Below are positions 1 through 6,281 of a stretch of 7,382 nucleotides of DNA, piece after piece. Within the stretch, counting starts at the first letter, position 1, and every line of letters begins with the position of its first letter. The notes beneath the pieces are model-generated. The model worked only from the letters and a program-made list of their open reading frames with translations, was not told the DNA's origin and did not search any database. Source of the stretch: JBFLYZ01 sp040756415 (GTDB lineage: Bacteria; Bacteroidota; Bacteroidia; JADZBD01); contig JBFLYZ010000104.1 in NCBI GenBank assembly GCA_040756415.1, forward strand, positions 1 through 7,382. Reading direction: 5' to 3'. A program made the position numbers and the translations under genes.

Positions 1-52
1 AAGGTTTTTTTAAAAAATATTTACCTGGTAATTAGATGTTTGCGTAAATAAA

Positions 53-77
53 TAGTACTATGCGATACAAGGTACTA
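53..77. promoter_or_regulatory. Imperfect palindrome, probable PadR operator
   Basis: Perfect 6-base arms TAGTAC (53-58) and GTACTA (72-77) flank a centre in which TG (61-62) and CA (68-69) also pair symmetrically. The whole element is 25 bases. It lies 12 bases upstream of the -7 box at 89-96, so it covers the place where the -33 contact should be; no TTG is present there. Bacterial PadR regulators typically bind GTAC-containing dyads in their own promoters, so self-repression is the likeliest role. The palindrome is seen; the binding is inferred. Confidence 0.65.
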
Positions 78-88
78 AGTTTTGTATA

Positions 89-96
89 TATCTTTG
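89..96 (+). promoter_or_regulatory. Bacteroidota -7 promoter box for the padR-pspC operon
   Basis: TATCTTTG matches the Bacteroidota primary-sigma -7 consensus TAnnTTTG exactly. Transcription would start near 101-104, giving a leader of about 30 bases before the ATG at 134. No -33 TTG is found at the usual 19-21 base spacing; that region is occupied by the palindrome at 53-77. The surrounding 1-133 region is strongly AT-rich compared with the genes. Confidence 0.65.
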
Positions 97-133
97 CAAT
101 GTCAAATTCATTAAACAGCGAATACATTCTGAC

Positions 134-484
134 ATGAATATAGAGAACACAAAACAGCAAATGCGGAAAGGGGTTCTGGAGTATTGCATCCTGTCCATAC
201 TGGCCCATGGCGATGCCTATCCGACCGAGATAATCGAGCGGTTGAAGCAGGCCCGGCTGGTGGTGGTGGAAGGCACGCTGTATCCATTGCTCACACGGCT
301 GAAGAACGATGGTCTTCTTTCTTACCGCTGGGAAGAATCAACGGCCGGTCCGCCACGCAAATACTACAAGCTGACCGAGCTGGGCGAGCAGTTCCTCAAA
401 GAGCTGGATAAGACCTGGGAAGAGCTGGTCACATCGGTAACGCATGCCACCCGAAAAAGCGAAGACAACATAAAACACAAATAA
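134..484 (+). CDS. PadR family transcriptional regulator
   Basis: A 116-residue DNA-binding regulator of the short PadR type. The winged helix covers roughly residues 10-85. Residues 47-58 (EGTLYPLLTRLK) are the recognition-helix signature of PadR proteins, followed by GLL and by the wing motif GPPRKYY and LTELG at about 73-84. The C-terminal helix (about 85-105) is the short dimerisation helix of subfamily 2. The ATG at 134 is preferred because the N-terminus starting MNIENTKQQM is typical of Bacteroidota homologues; there is no Shine-Dalgarno sequence, as is usual in this phylum. The gene ends 7 bases before the PspC gene, so the two are cotranscribed. It probably represses its own operon through the palindrome at 53-77. 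The inducing ligand or signal cannot be read from the sequence. Confidence 0.93.
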   Translation: MNIENTKQQMRKGVLEYCILSILAHGDAYPTEIIERLKQARLVVVEGTLYPLLTRLKNDGLLSYRWEESTAGPPRKYYKLTELGEQFLKELDKTWEELVTSVTHATRKSEDNIKHK

Positions 485-491
485 TCATACG

Positions 492-2153
492 ATGAAAAAA
501 ACAATCACCATGAACCTTTCCGGCATCGTCTTTCATATCGAGGAGGATGCGTACGAAGTGCTGAGCAATTACCTGAACACCATAAAGAGTTATTTCAGGG
601 ATTCGGACGGTCGTGATGAGATCATGGCCGATATCGAAAGCCGCATAGCCGAGCTGCTTTCTGAAAAGATCAATACGGGAAAGCAGGCGGTGCTGATGAG
701 CGATGTGAACGAGGTGATCGCGCAGATGGGAAAGCCGGAGGATTTTGCCGGAGAGGGGACGGGTTCGGAGAAGAAAGAAGAAGGAGCCGCGGCTGAAACT
801 CCCGGTGAGGGCAGGCGCAGGCGCAGGGTGTTCCGCGACCCGGATGGTAAGATCATTGGCGGGGTTTGCTCGGGGATAGGGTCTTACTTTGATATCGACC
901 CGCTGTGGCTGCGCCTGGGATGGGTAGCCGTGACCCTGCTGGGCGGTGCGGGAATCCTTATCTATATTATCATGTGGATCGTGATACCCGAAGCCAGGAC
1001 AACGGCCGAAAAGCTGGAAATGCGGGGTGAGCCGGTGAACGTGAACAATATCCGGAAGAACATCGAGGAGGAGATGGAGCACCTGAAAAGAAAAATGAAG
1101 GACATTGAAAAGGATGCCAAGAACTTCGGCAATTCCTTCAAAAAAAAACACGCTCCTGAAGCGGCCGATAAACTGGTGGACTTTTCGACCAGTGTCTTCG
1201 GCAGCATCATCCGGGCGATAGGGAAATTCCTGGCGTTCATGCTCATCGTTGTCTGTGCCGTGATCATGGTGCTGTTCATCAGCTCGCTCTTCGGCTTTGG
1301 CGATTTTGGCGACATCTCGATCAACGAGCTGTCCGATCTGCTCTTTGTCAATACCAGCCAGAGCGACCTGGCGCTGCTGGGCATCCTGCTGTTTATCGGT
1401 GTGCCCCTGCTCATGCTGATCTATGGCGGGGCGCGTGCGCTGTTCGGCATTAAAGGAAAGAACAGGATCGTGAGCCTGACCTCTTCCGGTTTCTGGGTTG
1501 CGGGATTGCTCATCATCATATTCATCGGGTACAACGTGGCGAACGATTTCTCAGAGCAGTCGAAGGTGCGCAACGAGCAGGCGCTCGCCCCGGCCGGCTG
1601 CGATACCTTCTATCTCAGGGTCAGGCCCGATCCCCGGCTGGAAGGGGAGGATTCCCGCTTCAGCCATCATGTTGAGGACGGCTACGGTTTTATGGACGAT
1701 GGGGAGATGAAGCTTTTTTACGGCATTCCCCGCGTGGATATACAGCAAAGCAACGACAGCCTCTTTCACCTGGTGGTGACCACGTACGCAAGGGGCGCAG
1801 ACAAGAAAGCGGCACTGGAGCGGGTCAAAAAGATAAGCTACGAGGTGGCTCAAACGGATTCACTGCTGGAGTTCAAACCCCTGTTCGAGATCGATAAGGC
1901 CGATAAATGGCGTATGCAGGAGGTAAGGGTGGTGCTGTACGTGCCCAGGGGAAAGACGGTGTTCCTGGCAAAAAACATGAAAGAAGTGATCCACGATATA
2001 GAGAACGTAACCGATACGTATGACGAGGAGATGGTGAACCGGAGGTGGATCATGACCGGTGAAGGCCTGGCCTGTCTCGATTGCGAGGGCATTGAGGACC
2101 ACAGGAAAAAGTGGAAGCAGATCCATTCGGAAGATACATCGGAGGGCAGGTAG
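492..2153 (+). CDS. PspC domain-containing multi-pass membrane protein
   Basis: A 553-residue inner-membrane protein, much longer than classical PspC (about 120 residues). Residues 1-85 form a conserved soluble N-terminal region (LSGIVFHIEEDAYE, later DIESRIAELL). After a charged, low-complexity linker (87-112), the PspC domain runs about 112-168, with GGVCSGIG at 123-130, DPLWLRLGW at 136-144 and a membrane segment at about 143-166. A charged coiled-coil segment lies at 186-216. Further membrane segments are near 244-268, 293-312 and 331-349. A soluble C-terminal domain of about 185 residues follows and has a CxxC pair (C528, C531). PspC proteins sense membrane stress in the phage-shock response, but no pspA or pspF is present here; the PadR partner is the Bacteroidota arrangement. 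The function of the C-terminal domain is unknown. An A9 run at 1140-1148 lies inside the coding frame. The gene is followed by a strong terminator. Confidence 0.9.
   Translation: MKKTITMNLSGIVFHIEEDAYEVLSNYLNTIKSYFRDSDGRDEIMADIESRIAELLSEKINTGKQAVLMSDVNEVIAQMGKPEDFAGEGTGSEKKEEGAAAETPGEGRRRRRVFRDPDGKIIGGVCSGIGSYFDIDPLWLRLGWVAVTLLGGAGILIYIIMWIVIPEARTTAEKLEMRGEPVNVNNIRKNIEEEMEHLKRKMKDIEKDAKNFGNSFKKKHAPEAADKLVDFSTSVFGSIIRAIGKFLAFMLIVVCAVIMVLFISSLFGFGDFGDISINELSDLLFVNTSQSDLALLGILLFIGVPLLMLIYGGARALFGIKGKNRIVSLTSSGFWVAGLLIIIFIGYNVANDFSEQSKVRNEQALAPAGCDTFYLRVRPDPRLEGEDSRFSHHVEDGYGFMDDGEMKLFYGIPRVDIQQSNDSLFHLVVTTYARGADKKAALERVKKISYEVAQTDSLLEFKPLFEIDKADKWRMQEVRVVLYVPRGKTVFLAKNMKEVIHDIENVTDTYDEEMVNRRWIMTGEGLACLDCEGIEDHRKKWKQIHSEDTSEGR
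1140..1148 (+). repeat. A9 homopolymer inside the PspC gene
   Basis: Nine consecutive A bases encode the three lysines of F-K-K-K-H (residues 216-220), just after the coiled coil and before the second membrane segment. Gain of one A would bring a TGA into frame four codons after the tract; loss of one A leads to a TAG about 25 codons later. Whether slippage happens here is not shown by the sequence. Confidence 0.8.
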
Positions 2154-2236
2154 GGCTGTAACTTTTTGCGGGCAAGAAGCGTCTTACTCATGAATGGTTA
2201 AACAAGGGAGAGGTTTCGTGCAACATTCCTTCAAAA

Positions 2237-2277
2237 GGGAAACAGGTCCGTAGATGCCTGTTTCCCCTCCCTTTTTT
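2237..2277 (+). terminator. Rho-independent terminator of the padR-pspC operon
   Basis: A perfect 10-bp stem GGGAAACAGG (2237-2246) / CCTGTTTCCC (2257-2266) has a 10-base loop, and a T6 run follows at 2272-2277 after CTCCC. It lies 84 bases beyond the pspC stop. An additional AAGGGAG at 2204-2210 can pair with CTCCCTT at 2267-2273, immediately next to the main stem, so a larger structure is also possible. Confidence 0.85.
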
Positions 2278-2289
2278 CCCGTAAAGCCT

Positions 2290-2297
2290 TATTTTAG
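2290..2297 (+). promoter_or_regulatory. Weak candidate -7 box for the phosphatase gene
   Basis: TATTTTAG matches TAnnTTTG at five of the six fixed positions. It would start transcription around 2302-2305, about 18-20 bases before the ATG at 2322. There is no convincing TTG 19-21 bases upstream. A separate promoter is expected because a strong terminator ends at 2277, so this is the best candidate but not a firm call. Confidence 0.35.
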
Positions 2298-2329
2298 TTG
2301 TAACTTGCGGATCGTATCCGTATGTACAA
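2298..2329 (+). promoter_or_regulatory. Hairpin enclosing the phosphatase start codon
   Basis: CGGAT (2308-2312) pairs with ATCCG (2316-2320) around a 3-base loop, and G2307 can form a wobble pair with T2321. An outer stem TTGTA (2298-2302) / TACAA (2325-2329) leaves the ATG at 2322-2324 in the internal loop. If the transcript starts near 2303, only the inner stem would form. The pairing is seen; an effect on translation is inference. Confidence 0.4.
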
Positions 2330-4415
2330 GCCAAGGTGCATAATCCTTCTTCCCCTTTTCCTTATCCCAAGCATAGGCCAGGCGCAAAGCCTGCGCATCG
2401 ACTCGCTGCGGAAACTGTGGTCGTATGCCGATAACAAGCAGCAGCAATACCTGGCTGCGGCCGGCCTGTTCACCGAGTTCGATAACATCAGCCAGGATTC
2501 CTGTTACAGGTATGCCCAGCTTAAGCTCGGCCTGGCACGCGAGCTGGAGGACGATCAGAAGATCGTTCAGTCGTACCTTAACCTGAGCAGTGCCGCCATC
2601 AGCCTGGGCAGGTTTGAAGAATCGGAGTCGGCCGCAATGGACGCCCTGCGCCTTTCCGGGGAAAAAGCGCTGAAAGGCTACCTGTTCGACTGCTACAATC
2701 AATTGGGATCCATTTATAAGGATAAAGGCGATTATAACAGGTCGCTGGAGGCCTATTTCAAGGCCCTGAAGGAAGCGGAACGCACGCAGGATGCCATGGA
2801 AATGGGCTCGTGTTACAATAACATAGCCAACGTGTACAAGTACATCGGTGAATTCGAAATAGCGTTGAAATATTACCGGTCATCCATCCCCTTTTTTACC
2901 GTTTCCGACTCATCGGCACTGGCCGGTGCATATAACAATATCGGCACGGTGTACAAGGAGGCGGGCCGTGCCGATAGCGCGGAGTTCTATTATTTCCGCT
3001 CGCTCGGTATTTACCAGTTGATGAAGGACAGCTACGGCCTGGCCACCTGTTATTCGAACATAGGGGGTATTTATTTCGACCGGGCCGATTATCTCAGGGC
3101 ACTGGAATACGACCTGAAATCGATGGACCTCTACACCAAGCTGGGTAACGTTCTAAATATTATCGTCAGCCTGAATAATATAGCGGGCGATTTCATTGAA
3201 TTGGGCGACCTGGACAAAGCCCTTGATTACAGCACGCGCAGCCTCGACCTGGCCGTGAAGCACGGCCTTTACATGGATGCCCAACTGGCCTGCCAGTCGA
3301 TCTCGGAGATCTACGCGCTCAGAAAGGATTTCGAGAATGCGTACCACTGGTTCCGCCAGGCCAAGGCCTATTCCGATACGCTGGGCAGGGAAGAGAACAA
3401 AAAGGCCATGCTTGAACTGCAGGCCCAGTATGAAACGGAGAAAAAGGAGAAGGAGATCGAGATACTCAACGAAAAGAACTCCAAGAACCAGATCATTATT
3501 TACTCATCAGGCGCGGGCATCGTTATGGTGTTTTCGCTGGCCCTCCTGGCCTGGAGCCGGTACCGCGGCAAGCAGCGGGCCAACGTGCTGCTTGAATCGC
3601 AGAACAGGGAGATCCAGGCGCAGAAAGAGATCATTGAAACCAAGAACAAGGACATTACCGACAGTATTCACTACGCCAAACGCATACAGAGCGCGATCCT
3701 GCCGTCTGACGAGCAGGTTCGCAGCCTGCTCCCGGGGTCGTTCGTGTTTTTCAGGCCCAAAGATATCGTGAGCGGTGATTTTTACTGGGTGGATAAATGG
3801 GGCGAGGATGTTTTTTTCGCGGCCGTTGACTGTACCGGGCACGGGGTTCCGGGCGCGCTCATGAGCGTGGTGGGATATAACCTGCTTAACCAGGCGCTGA
3901 ACGAGCACGGCATCAGCAGGCCGCACCTGATACTCAATGAGCTCAACAAGGGCGTAGCCAAAATGCTGCGGCAGCGCGCTGAGGAAGGACAGGGCAGCGT
4001 GCAGGACGGAATGGATGTGGCGCTGTGTTCTTATAACAGGGACAAAATGCTGGTGGAGTATGGCGGTGCTTTCAATGCTCTTTATCATGTTTCGGATGGC
4101 AGGCTCAGCGAATACAAGGCCGATAAGATCATGATCGGCTCCTACAGCAAAACCGCCCTTCAGCTCTTCACCCCGCATCAGATCGGGGTTAAGCCGGGGG
4201 ATATGATCTATATCTTTTCTGACGGCCTGGCCGACCAGTTTGGCGGACCGAAGGGTAAAAAATTCAAGTACCGCCAGTTGAAAGACCTGCTTACCGGCCT
4301 CGCACCGGAGCCGGTGGAGCGGCAAAAAGAGCTGATCGGGGAGGCATTTGAACGGTGGAAGGGGAAGCTCGAGCAGGTGGATGATGTGCTGTTAATAGGT
4401 GTTAAAATCGGCTGA
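2322..4415 (+). CDS. TPR-repeat membrane protein with SpoIIE-type PP2C serine phosphatase domain
   Basis: A 697-residue signalling protein. Residues 1-21 form a signal peptide (hydrophobic core at 7-17, likely cleavage after GQA). About six to seven TPR repeats lie between 83 and 350; repeats starting near 123, 163, 203, 243 and 283 recur every 40 residues with motifs such as YNNIANVY and YNNIGTVY. A helical stretch leads to one membrane segment (390-411), then a coiled coil (415-445) and the phosphatase domain (447-697). Metal-binding aspartates are present: D486 (SGDFYW), D503 in AAVDCTGHGVPGALMS, D565, D634 (SDGLADQFGG) and D687/D688 near the end, so it should be active. TPRs are therefore likely periplasmic and the catalytic domain cytoplasmic. 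The family dephosphorylates serine/threonine on partner proteins, classically STAS-domain anti-sigma antagonists; no such partner is encoded nearby. It lies between a terminator and the enolase promoter, so it is probably monocistronic. Confidence 0.92.
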   Translation: MYKPRCIILLPLFLIPSIGQAQSLRIDSLRKLWSYADNKQQQYLAAAGLFTEFDNISQDSCYRYAQLKLGLARELEDDQKIVQSYLNLSSAAISLGRFEESESAAMDALRLSGEKALKGYLFDCYNQLGSIYKDKGDYNRSLEAYFKALKEAERTQDAMEMGSCYNNIANVYKYIGEFEIALKYYRSSIPFFTVSDSSALAGAYNNIGTVYKEAGRADSAEFYYFRSLGIYQLMKDSYGLATCYSNIGGIYFDRADYLRALEYDLKSMDLYTKLGNVLNIIVSLNNIAGDFIELGDLDKALDYSTRSLDLAVKHGLYMDAQLACQSISEIYALRKDFENAYHWFRQAKAYSDTLGREENKKAMLELQAQYETEKKEKEIEILNEKNSKNQIIIYSSGAGIVMVFSLALLAWSRYRGKQRANVLLESQNREIQAQKEIIETKNKDITDSIHYAKRIQSAILPSDEQVRSLLPGSFVFFRPKDIVSGDFYWVDKWGEDVFFAAVDCTGHGVPGALMSVVGYNLLNQALNEHGISRPHLILNELNKGVAKMLRQRAEEGQGSVQDGMDVALCSYNRDKMLVEYGGAFNALYHVSDGRLSEYKADKIMIGSYSKTALQLFTPHQIGVKPGDMIYIFSDGLADQFGGPKGKKFKYRQLKDLLTGLAPEPVERQKELIGEAFERWKGKLEQVDDVLLIGVKIG

Positions 4416-4432
4416 GGGCCCTGAAAATATTT

Positions 4433-4440
4433 TACTTTTG
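4433..4440 (+). promoter_or_regulatory. Bacteroidota -7 promoter box for enolase
   Basis: TACTTTTG is an exact match to TAnnTTTG, located 18 bases after the phosphatase stop codon. Transcription would begin near 4446, leaving a leader of about 32 bases before the ATG at 4478. No clear TTG occurs at the -33 position, which lies at the end of the phosphatase gene. No terminator is seen between the two genes, so some read-through is also possible. Confidence 0.65.
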
Positions 4441-4477
4441 CCTGCAATAAACAAGCGATCATTTAAAAACCAATCAT

Positions 4478-5767
4478 ATGTCATTCATTGCAACTGTTCG
4501 CGCGCGCCAGGTGCTGGATTCACGCGGAAATCCTACCGTAGAAGTGGATGTGATCACGGATTCGGGCTATAACGGCCGTGCTGCCGTTCCTTCCGGGGCG
4601 TCAACAGGCGCGCATGAGGCGGTAGAACTGCGCGATGAGGATAAAGGCAGGTACCTGGGCAAGGGTGTGCTGAAGGCCGTCAACAACGTGAACGGACCGA
4701 TTGCCGAGGCCCTGAAAGGCATGTATATTTTCGACCAGGATGCGATCGATAAGAAAATGTGCGACCTGGACGGAACCGAGAATAAAAGCTCCCTTGGCGC
4801 GAACGCCATATTGGGCGTTTCGCTGGCCGCGGCAAAAGCGGCCGCGGCTGAATCCAACCAGCCGCTATACCGTTACGTGGGCGGGGTGAACGCCTCCCTT
4901 TTGCCTATACCCATGATGAATATACTCAACGGGGGCGCGCATGCGGATAACAGCATCGATTTCCAGGAATTCATGGTCATGCCTATAGGGGCTGCCAGCT
5001 TTTCGGAAGGGCTGCGCATGGGTACCGAGATATTTCATCACCTGAAAAAAGTGCTGAAAGACAAAGGGTACAGCACCAACGTGGGTGATGAGGGAGGCTT
5101 CGCTCCTAATATCAAATCGAACGAGGAGGCCATTGAAACCGTTCTAAAGGCGATCGAAGCCGCCAGGTATAAGCCGGGAAAGGATGTGTGGATAGCCATG
5201 GATGCGGCCTCTACCGAGTTTTACGATGCCAAATCCGGTAAATATGTGTTCAAAAAGTCATCGGGCGAAAAGCTCTCCTCGGCCGAGATGGTGGATTTTT
5301 GGGTAAGCTGGTGCAAGAAATACCCTATCGTTTCGATCGAGGACGGCCTGGCCGAGGATGACTGGAAAGGCTGGAAGCTGCTCACCGAAAAGCTCGGTGA
5401 AAAGGTACAACTGGTGGGAGACGACCTGTTTGTAACCAATGTCAACCGGCTGGCCAAAGGCATTGAGAGCGGGGTGGGCAATTCCATACTGGTAAAAGTG
5501 AACCAGATCGGAACGCTTACCGAGACCATTAACGCGGTGCAATTGGCCCATACCAACGCCTATACCTCGGTGATGAGCCACCGTTCGGGCGAAACAGAAG
5601 ATACGACCATTGCCGACCTGGCCGTGGCCTTGTCGACCGGGCAGATCAAGACCGGCTCAGCCTCGCGTTCCGACAGGATAGCCAAATACAATCAGTTGCT
5701 GCGCATAGAGGAAATGCTGGGCGACTCGGCACGCTACCCGGGAATGGATTTTAAATTCGTAAAGTAG
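4478..5767 (+). CDS. eno: Enolase (phosphopyruvate hydratase)
   Basis: A full-length 429-residue cytoplasmic enzyme that converts 2-phospho-D-glycerate to phosphoenolpyruvate in glycolysis and the reverse in gluconeogenesis. All key residues are visible: the mobile loop SGASTG (39-44) with S42 for the second magnesium, H155, E164, the acid E205 in GDEGGFAP, the metal ligands D242, E288 (SIEDG) and D315 (GDD), the catalytic base K340 in the family signature ILVKVNQIGTLTET (337-350), SHRSGET at 367-373 and K391. The ATG at 4478 gives the standard N-terminus with no extension; the leader lacks a Shine-Dalgarno sequence and is A-rich. It has its own promoter and a hairpin downstream. In other bacteria enolase also belongs to the RNA degradosome, but that role is not indicated here. 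The sequence shows nothing unusual for a housekeeping gene. Confidence 0.98.
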   Translation: MSFIATVRARQVLDSRGNPTVEVDVITDSGYNGRAAVPSGASTGAHEAVELRDEDKGRYLGKGVLKAVNNVNGPIAEALKGMYIFDQDAIDKKMCDLDGTENKSSLGANAILGVSLAAAKAAAAESNQPLYRYVGGVNASLLPIPMMNILNGGAHADNSIDFQEFMVMPIGAASFSEGLRMGTEIFHHLKKVLKDKGYSTNVGDEGGFAPNIKSNEEAIETVLKAIEAARYKPGKDVWIAMDAASTEFYDAKSGKYVFKKSSGEKLSSAEMVDFWVSWCKKYPIVSIEDGLAEDDWKGWKLLTEKLGEKVQLVGDDLFVTNVNRLAKGIESGVGNSILVKVNQIGTLTETINAVQLAHTNAYTSVMSHRSGETEDTTIADLAVALSTGQIKTGSASRSDRIAKYNQLLRIEEMLGDSARYPGMDFKFVK

Positions 5768-5777
5768 CACCCCCAGT

Positions 5778-5815
5778 AAAAAATACAGAAGCGCGGATAT
5801 GAACCCGCGCCTCTG
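5778..5815 (-). terminator. Rho-independent terminator for the minus-strand lipoprotein gene
   Basis: The stem is GCGCGG (5791-5796) / CCGCGC (5805-5810), extended past one A-C mismatch by CAGA (5786-5789) / TCTG (5812-5815). Read on the minus strand it is followed directly by TATTTTTTAC (plus strand A-run at 5778-5783). The plus-strand side has no T run, so the orientation favours the minus strand. It lies about 120 bases beyond the lipoprotein stop and only about 20 bases past the enolase stop. Confidence 0.75.
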
Positions 5816-5844
5816 CCACATGCCTGCCTGCCGGCAGGGTGTGG
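5816..5844. repeat. GC-rich palindrome in the convergent intergenic region
   Basis: CCTGCCGGCAGG (5827-5838) is a perfect 12-base palindrome, enclosed by CCACA (5816-5820) and TGTGG (5840-5844). CCTG also occurs directly before it, giving a short CCTG direct repeat. It resembles the extragenic GC-rich palindromes scattered through many Bacteroidota genomes, but repetition elsewhere in this genome cannot be judged from one window. Confidence 0.55.
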
Positions 5845-5865
5845 CGCTGCCCTTAAAGCGCCACA
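5840..5865 (+). terminator. Hairpin downstream of enolase, possible terminator
   Basis: A perfect 9-bp stem TGTGGCGCT (5840-5848) / AGCGCCACA (5857-5865) has an 8-base loop, followed on the plus strand by GTTTAGGTTTAAG. The T-rich tail is weak, so this is either an inefficient intrinsic terminator or an mRNA 3'-end stabiliser for eno. On the minus strand the stem is followed by CCC and no T run. Its 5' arm overlaps the outer arm of the preceding palindrome. Confidence 0.45.
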
Positions 5866-5935
5866 GTTTAGGTTTAAGACACGCGGAAGCGGCTTATTCC
5901 ATAAAAACCGTTAAACTTTCTGAATAGAAGGCGGA

Positions 5936-6238
5936 TCAGAGCTCTTTGATGTAGAGCACCTCCATAAAGGGAGGGCCTCCGTCAATAGGATAATCGCGGT
6001 AGAGCTTGCCTTTGATCTTTACTTTTTTGCCGATATAGGCACCGAGGTCTACTTCCTTACTGGAAAGCGCAAAGCTGGTATGGCCGTTTTCGTCCGTTAG
6101 AATGTGCGTGCCGTACTGGTAGACGGTGTGTCCCTGCTCATAGAGCATGCCTTCTCCTTTGGTGGCGATGAGCTCGGTCTGGCGTCCGCAGGCGGCAAGG
6201 AGAAGAAGAGGGAGCAGATAAGGCAGAAGGCGTTGCAT
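5936..6238 (-). CDS. Small predicted lipoprotein of unknown function
   Basis: This reads as 100 residues from the ATG at 6238. A GTG at 6241 directly before it would add one residue, but ATG is the better start. Residues 1-16 are a lipoprotein signal peptide (hydrophobic LLPYLLPLLLL) ending in the lipobox L-A-A-C with Cys17; the mature protein would be about 84 residues, lipid-anchored in the envelope. Residue +2 is glycine and the protein has no second membrane segment. The mature part alternates short strands and turns (GHTVYQYGTHILTDENGHTS, then DLGAYIGKKVKIKGKLY and a final EVLYIKEL). This pattern suggests a small OB-fold-like beta barrel, but I do not recognise a named family. A promoter lies immediately upstream and a terminator downstream, so it is probably transcribed alone. 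No enzyme motif is visible. Confidence 0.8.
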   Translation of the reverse strand: MQRLLPYLLPLLLLAACGRQTELIATKGEGMLYEQGHTVYQYGTHILTDENGHTSFALSSKEVDLGAYIGKKVKIKGKLYRDYPIDGGPPFMEVLYIKEL

Positions 6239-6250
6239 CACAGACTAACG

Positions 6251-6281
6251 TAAAAGTAGCGTCTTTTAGTGTCTTAGACAA
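6251..6281 (-). promoter_or_regulatory. Promoter of the lipoprotein gene with a palindrome at the -33 box
   Basis: On the minus strand, TTG (plus 6279-6281) and TACTTTTA (plus 6251-6258) are 20 bases apart. This fits the Bacteroidota TTG-N19/21-TAnnTTTG pattern except that the last base is A rather than G. Transcription would start around 6244-6246, only 5-8 bases before the ATG at 6238. The palindrome TGTCTTAGACA (6270-6280) overlaps the -33 box, and TAAAAG (6251-6256) / CTTTTA (6263-6268) form an inverted repeat over the -7 box. Confidence 0.5.

Noticed and set aside
2..26. AGGT/ACCT ends around an A/T-only core at the window start
   Set aside because: The 4-base arms are too short and the core is only loosely symmetric; it may be the tail of an upstream terminator, but the window edge cuts the context.
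429..1151. A 240-codon minus-strand open frame opposite the padR end and pspC start
   Set aside because: It lies antisense to two recognised genes, has no promoter or family resemblance, and is a codon-use shadow.
3507..4325. A 272-codon minus-strand open frame opposite the phosphatase gene
   Set aside because: It is antisense to a well-supported PP2C domain with all catalytic residues; its translation shows no recognisable domain and it is explained by the GC-biased codon use of the real gene.
5786..5815. A tRNA T-arm-like sequence on the minus strand (GGTTCATATCC inside a stem)
   Set aside because: With a standard 7-base T loop the 5-bp stem does not form, and no D-arm, anticodon arm or acceptor stem is present. 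It is a terminator hairpin.
6239..6241. GTG as start codon of the lipoprotein gene
   Set aside because: It is immediately followed by ATG at 6238, which is the preferred start and leaves a normal lipoprotein signal peptide; the GTG adds only one residue.
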